From NCBI RefSeq assembly GCF_014212125.1, contig NZ_JACJVP010000040.1, positions 1 through 44,171 on the forward strand: DNA of 44,171 bases. The letters run 5' to 3'. The translations under genes and the position numbers were made by a program. Below are positions 40,985 to 44,171 of this stretch, one piece after another. Source of the stretch: Cohnella nanjingensis. GTDB lineage: Bacteria > Bacillota > Bacilli > Paenibacillales > Paenibacillaceae. The notes beneath the pieces are model-generated. The model made no database searches, had not been told where the DNA came from, and saw only the letters and a program-made list of their open reading frames with translations. How positions within the stretch are numbered: the stretch's first letter is position 1; every line of letters starts with the position of its first letter.

Positions 40985-41872
40985 CTAACCTTTGACTGCG
41001 CCGATCGTGAGACCTTTGACGAAGTACCGCTGCACGAACGGATACAGGAAGACGATCGGACCCGTGACGATGACGGAGGCCGCCATCTTGAGCGTCTCGG
41101 CGGGCGGCTTCATGTCCGCGGACAGGTTCGCGGCGACGTTCGTCTTCAGGACGGCCGCGCTGGCCAGAATCTTGTAGAGCAAGAACTGCAGCGGGTATTT
41201 GTCCTCCGAGGTGATGAAGAGATTGGCGTGGAACCAGTCGTTCCAGTAGGACAAGGCCATGAACAGGCCGATCGTCGCGAGGCCCGGCGTCGACAGCGGG
41301 AGGATGAGCCGCCAGTAGATCCGGAATTCGCCCGCCCCGTCGATCTTGGCGGATTCGGGAATGGATTCCGGAATAGACCGCATGAAGTTCTTCATCAGGA
41401 TGATGTTGAACGCGCCGAGCAAGGAAGGCACCAGCAGACTGAGATAGCTGTCCTTCCAGCCGAGATACTTCACGATCATGATGTACCAGGGAATGAGGCC
41501 GCCGCTGAACAGCGTCGTGAAGTAGATGAAGAACGCGAGTCCGTTGCGCAGCTTGAAGTCCTTGCGCGACAGGACGAAGCCCGCCATGGAGGTGACGAAC
41601 AGGCCGATGACCGTGCCCGCGACCGTCAGCGCGATCGTCACCTCGTAGGCCCTGAAGATCTGCGCCGGGTTGCTGAAGGCGGCCTGGTAAGCCTCTACGG
41701 AGAGCCGGTCCGGCCACAGCTTGAAGCCGTCCTCGATGATCTCGAGCTCCGAAGTGAACGAGCCCGAGACGATCACCCAGAAGGGCAGCAGGCAAGCGAG
41801 CGTGAGCAGGGTCATGACCGCGAAGCCGAGAACGTTGAAGGCAACCGTCGATTTTTCCGTTTTGATCTTCAT
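40985..41872 (-). CDS. Sugar ABC transporter permease (LplC-type)
   Basis: A 295-residue permease with six membrane helices, carbohydrate uptake family 1 (MalG/LplC). The coupling loop is PESIPESAKIDGAGEFRIYWRLILPLSTPGLATI. Ends in the LplC-typical RYFVKGLTIGAVKG. ATG has AGGAGGAG upstream. It lies 12 nt after the partner permease and forms the heterodimeric channel with it. Confidence 0.92.
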   Translation of the reverse strand: MKIKTEKSTVAFNVLGFAVMTLLTLACLLPFWVIVSGSFTSELEIIEDGFKLWPDRLSVEAYQAAFSNPAQIFRAYEVTIALTVAGTVIGLFVTSMAGFVLSRKDFKLRNGLAFFIYFTTLFSGGLIPWYIMIVKYLGWKDSYLSLLVPSLLGAFNIILMKNFMRSIPESIPESAKIDGAGEFRIYWRLILPLSTPGLATIGLFMALSYWNDWFHANLFITSEDKYPLQFLLYKILASAAVLKTNVAANLSADMKPPAETLKMAASVIVTGPIVFLYPFVQRYFVKGLTIGAVKG

Positions 41873-41884
41873 GGTCCGCTCCTC

Positions 41885-42799
41885 CTAGAACAGCGCGTAA
41901 TCGTCGCGGGTTCTCCGTATGATGTAGTTGACCGTCAAGACGAGCGCCAGACCGAAGAACGATTGGTACAGCCCGGCCGCGGTCCCCATGCCGATGTCGA
42001 AGTTCACGGCGAGCGCGCGGAACACGTACGTATCGATGACGTCCGTCGAATCGAAGAGCATGCCGTTGTTGCCGATGATCTGGTAGAACAGGTCGAACTG
42101 GCCTTTGAGGATGCCGCCCAGGCTGAGCAGGATGAGCAGGATGAAGGTCGGCACGAGCATCGGGATCGTGATGAAGCGGATACGTTGGAAGATGTTCGCC
42201 CCGTCGATCTTCGCGGCTTCGTGGTATTCGTCGCTGATGCTCATGATCGCCGCGAGGTAGATGACCGTACCGTAGCCGAGCCCCTTCCATACGCTGAAGA
42301 AGACGATGATGTACTTCCACGGCGCCGTGTGCATGTAAAAGTCGTAGGGCTGCATGCCGAGCTGCTCCAGCAGGGTGTTGACCAGCCCGTTGTTCGTGCT
42401 GAACAGGTTGAATACGAAGGCGCCTACCAGCACGAACGAGACGAAGAACGGCAGGAACATGATCGACTGCGACGTTTTCTTGAACCATCTGCCGGGCAGC
42501 TCGCTGAGGAATACCGCGCTCATCACCTGCAGGACGTTGCCGATGAGGATGAAGGCGATGTTGTAGAGGATCGTATTCTTCGTCAAGTTCCACAGCGTGC
42601 CGGATTCGAACAGAAACTTGAAGTTGTCCATGCCGACGAACGGGCTCTTGAACAGGCCGCCGTCGAAGCTGAAGTTGGTGAAGGCGAAGTATACCCCCAC
42701 CATCGGAGCGTAGGAGAACAAGACGAAGAACAGCAGCGCGGGGAGAATCATGAGCACGAGCACTTTGTTCTTGCGGATCTCCCGGAACAGACCGGACAT
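41885..42799 (-). CDS. Sugar ABC transporter permease (LplB-type)
   Basis: A 304-residue permease with six helices (MalF/LplB type). The coupling loop is EYHEAAKIDGANIFQRIRFITIPML; SYAPMVGVYFAFTNF near residue 30 and the end IIRRTRDDYALF are typical. The start is ATG 42799, with GGAGGTGG 6 nt upstream; a GTG at 42814 overlaps that ribosome site. First gene after the LacI regulator, with a LacI-type palindrome in the gap. Confidence 0.92.
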   Translation of the reverse strand: MSGLFREIRKNKVLVLMILPALLFFVLFSYAPMVGVYFAFTNFSFDGGLFKSPFVGMDNFKFLFESGTLWNLTKNTILYNIAFILIGNVLQVMSAVFLSELPGRWFKKTSQSIMFLPFFVSFVLVGAFVFNLFSTNNGLVNTLLEQLGMQPYDFYMHTAPWKYIIVFFSVWKGLGYGTVIYLAAIMSISDEYHEAAKIDGANIFQRIRFITIPMLVPTFILLILLSLGGILKGQFDLFYQIIGNNGMLFDSTDVIDTYVFRALAVNFDIGMGTAAGLYQSFFGLALVLTVNYIIRRTRDDYALF

Positions 42800-42841
42800 T
42801 CGGGCCACCTCCACGGTGCGGTAGGAATAGGTTCAAAAAAT

Positions 42842-42853
42842 GTAATCGATTAC
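42842..42853. promoter_or_regulatory. LacI-type operator before the permease genes
   Basis: Perfect palindrome GTAATCGATTAC, overlapping the last codon and stop of the regulator gene and 43 nt upstream of the LplB-type start. It matches the core of the site at 43920-43935. Confidence 0.75.
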
Positions 42854-43860
42854 TTTCTGTTGCGCGAAGAATCCCGGATCAGCAGTTTGGAATCCACCTT
42901 GAACGTGCGCTTGTCGGCGAACGCGTTGTCGTTGAGTTGATCGATCAGCTTCTCCGCCAGCAGCGCTCCCATCGTATACTTCGGCTGGTCGACCGTGCTC
43001 AGCCTCGGCGTCACGTACTTGGAGATCCGGTTGTTGTCGACGCCGACGACGGCCATCCGAGCGGGAATCTCGATGGACAGCGCCTTGCACGCCTCGTAGA
43101 CGCCCAGCGCCATCTCGTCGTTGGCCGCGAAGACGGCCGTGAAGCCGATGTCCTTGGCCATGAGCCTCCGGAAGGCTTCGTTCCCGCCGATCTCGTTGAA
43201 GTTCCCGTTCTCGATCAGCTCGGGGATGAACGGCAGCCGGGCATCGCGGAGCGCCTTCAGATAGCCTTCGAGGCGTTCGTAGCTGTCGACCGCGTCCGCA
43301 TAGCCGCTTAGGAACGCGATACGTTCATGTCCCTCCTCGATCAGATGGTGCACGACCTCGCGGGAGGCCTTAACGTTGTCCGTGTAGATGCACGGCACGT
43401 TCGGATGATCGATGTAGCGCCCGACGATGCCGATCGCGCAGCCCATGTCGGCGAAGTCCCGGATCTCCTCGTTGCCGAGCAGCGGGGTCACCAGGATCAT
43501 CCCGTCCACCGTCCGGTTCAGGAGGAGCGACATATATTCGCGTTCCTTCTCCTTGCGGTTCTGCGCGTCGCAGATGAGGATGTTGTAGTTCAGGCCGTTG
43601 GCCGTGTTCTCGATCCCCTTGATGATCTCCGCGTAGTAGGAGACGAGAATGTCCGATACGACGACGCCCAGCGTCATCGTCTTGAGGGACCTCAGATTTT
43701 TGGCCGACGCGTTCGGCGCGTAGTTCATCTCCTTAATGGCGCTAAGGACGCGCTTCTTCGTCTTGTCGCTCACCGCGCTGCTGCCGTTGAGGACCCTGGA
43801 GACCGTGGCGACGGACACCTTGGCCTGCCGGGCCACGTCGATCATTTTGCTGTCGTTCAT
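42850..43860 (-). CDS. LacI family transcriptional regulator
   Basis: A 336-residue sugar-responsive repressor. The N-terminal helix-turn-helix is MIDVARQAKVSVATVSRVLNG followed by the hinge (APNASAKNLRSLKT), then a periplasmic-binding-like effector domain (about residues 58-330). The minor-groove hinge segment and TLGVVVSDI are typical. ATG 43860 was chosen; a GTG at 43869 in the same frame is possible, and neither has a strong ribosome site. Two matching palindromes, one in its own promoter and one before the permease genes, imply autoregulation and control of the sugar locus. Confidence 0.92.
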   Translation of the reverse strand: MNDSKMIDVARQAKVSVATVSRVLNGSSAVSDKTKKRVLSAIKEMNYAPNASAKNLRSLKTMTLGVVVSDILVSYYAEIIKGIENTANGLNYNILICDAQNRKEKEREYMSLLLNRTVDGMILVTPLLGNEEIRDFADMGCAIGIVGRYIDHPNVPCIYTDNVKASREVVHHLIEEGHERIAFLSGYADAVDSYERLEGYLKALRDARLPFIPELIENGNFNEIGGNEAFRRLMAKDIGFTAVFAANDEMALGVYEACKALSIEIPARMAVVGVDNNRISKYVTPRLSTVDQPKYTMGALLAEKLIDQLNDNAFADKRTFKVDSKLLIRDSSRNRK

Positions 43861-43885
43861 GCCTTTCACTTACTCTCATGTATGA

Positions 43886-43899
43886 TTTAAGCGCTTCCA
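43886..43899. promoter_or_regulatory. cre-like catabolite repression site
   Basis: TTTAAGCGCTTCCA matches 10 of 12 fixed positions of the Bacillus CcpA consensus TGWAANCGNTNWCA. It lies just downstream of the predicted transcript start of the regulator gene, where CcpA binding would block transcription. Confidence 0.6.
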
Positions 43900-43906
43900 T
43901 GAAGTG

Positions 43907-43935
43907 ATTATAGGGGATATTGTAATCGATTACAA
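43907..43935 (-). promoter_or_regulatory. Promoter and operator of the LacI regulator gene
   Basis: On the minus strand TTGTAA (43930-43935), 17-nt spacer, TATAAT (43907-43912). The 16-bp perfect palindrome TTGTAATCGATTACAA (43920-43935) covers the -35 box and half the spacer. Confidence 0.85.
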
Positions 43936-44171
43936 TCATTTTTTGCACTCCATCATGAAAATATTTCTTAGTAAAATACCGAGCGTTTAGAAAACTCCAA
44001 TAATTATAGGGATTATCAAGGGTATGAGCCACCTCGCCCCCTATAGACAAGGCGACCCGTTATGAAATCGAATACATTTCAAAGTGACAAAATAGGCCGC
44101 TCTTGCAACATCTGCAGGGCGACCTTTCTCGCCCGGTACGCTTAACGAAGGGTAAATAAACTACCTACATT
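43936..44171. other. Window end, no gene recognised
   Basis: AT-rich upstream part, then a short hairpin GGGCGA-N6-TCGCCC near 44117-44134. No convincing open frame, RNA gene or repeat was seen on either strand. Confidence 0.5.

Noticed and set aside
40964..42940. A 658-codon plus-strand open frame
   Set aside because: Antisense to the two permease genes; highly charged, no domain recognised, no ribosome site.

Overview
The window looks like chromosomal DNA of a GC-rich, endospore-forming-type Firmicute, most likely Paenibacillaceae (Cohnella/Paenibacillus group). This is inferred from gene content: lipoteichoic acid synthase, a T-box leader, a KinB-like membrane sensor kinase, LplA/B/C-type sugar importers, strong AGGAGG ribosome sites, TTG/GTG starts and intrinsic terminators. 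No rRNA, tRNA, CRISPR array, prophage or complete insertion sequence was seen.

Layout. 0-11.3 kb: DUF445 membrane protein, ltaS (LTA synthase) and, on the other strand, mgtE (Mg2+ channel); then a three-gene polar amino acid ABC importer, cysK, a HAD phosphatase and a sensor kinase. 11.4-18.0 kb: a block that reads as less GC-rich and partly foreign. It holds a T-box-controlled arginyl-tRNA synthetase paralogue, an alpha/beta hydrolase with its probable TetR repressor, and a run of broken genes: a collapsed two-component pair, an RND efflux pump, an MBL-fold hydrolase and a MerR regulator. 18.0-26.9 kb: envelope and housekeeping genes (two GT-C type membrane glycosyltransferases, an L,D-transpeptidase, a secreted coiled-coil protein, SRPBCC, MFS, pentapeptide and cold-shock proteins).

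27.0-33.2 kb: a complete oligopeptide importer operon (oppA-B-C-D-F order, minus strand) with overlapping cistrons and a repeat-bearing gap after oppA. 33.2-35.4 kb: a YrdB-like protein behind a double operator, then a coupled pair of PlsY-like acyltransferase and GT2 glycosyltransferase, probably making or modifying a glycolipid. 35.4-36.3 kb: a gene-poor stretch full of tandem and inverted repeats. 36.3-44.1 kb: a carbohydrate-use locus (LacI regulator, two LplB/LplC-type permeases, a sugar-binding lipoprotein and a secreted or membrane-anchored GH2 glycosidase), with matching LacI-type palindromes before and after the regulator gene and a cre-like site.

The most unusual signals are regulatory or structural: a 58-nt near-perfect hairpin with a T-rich tail in the cold-shock gene leader, terminator-like structures in the leaders of ltaS and of the coiled-coil protein gene, two spaced palindromes wrapped around the YrdB promoter, an L,D-transpeptidase whose ribosome site points to an ATC codon, three unrelated repeat arrays that share a period of about 51 bp, and the 2.3-kb pseudogene cluster.
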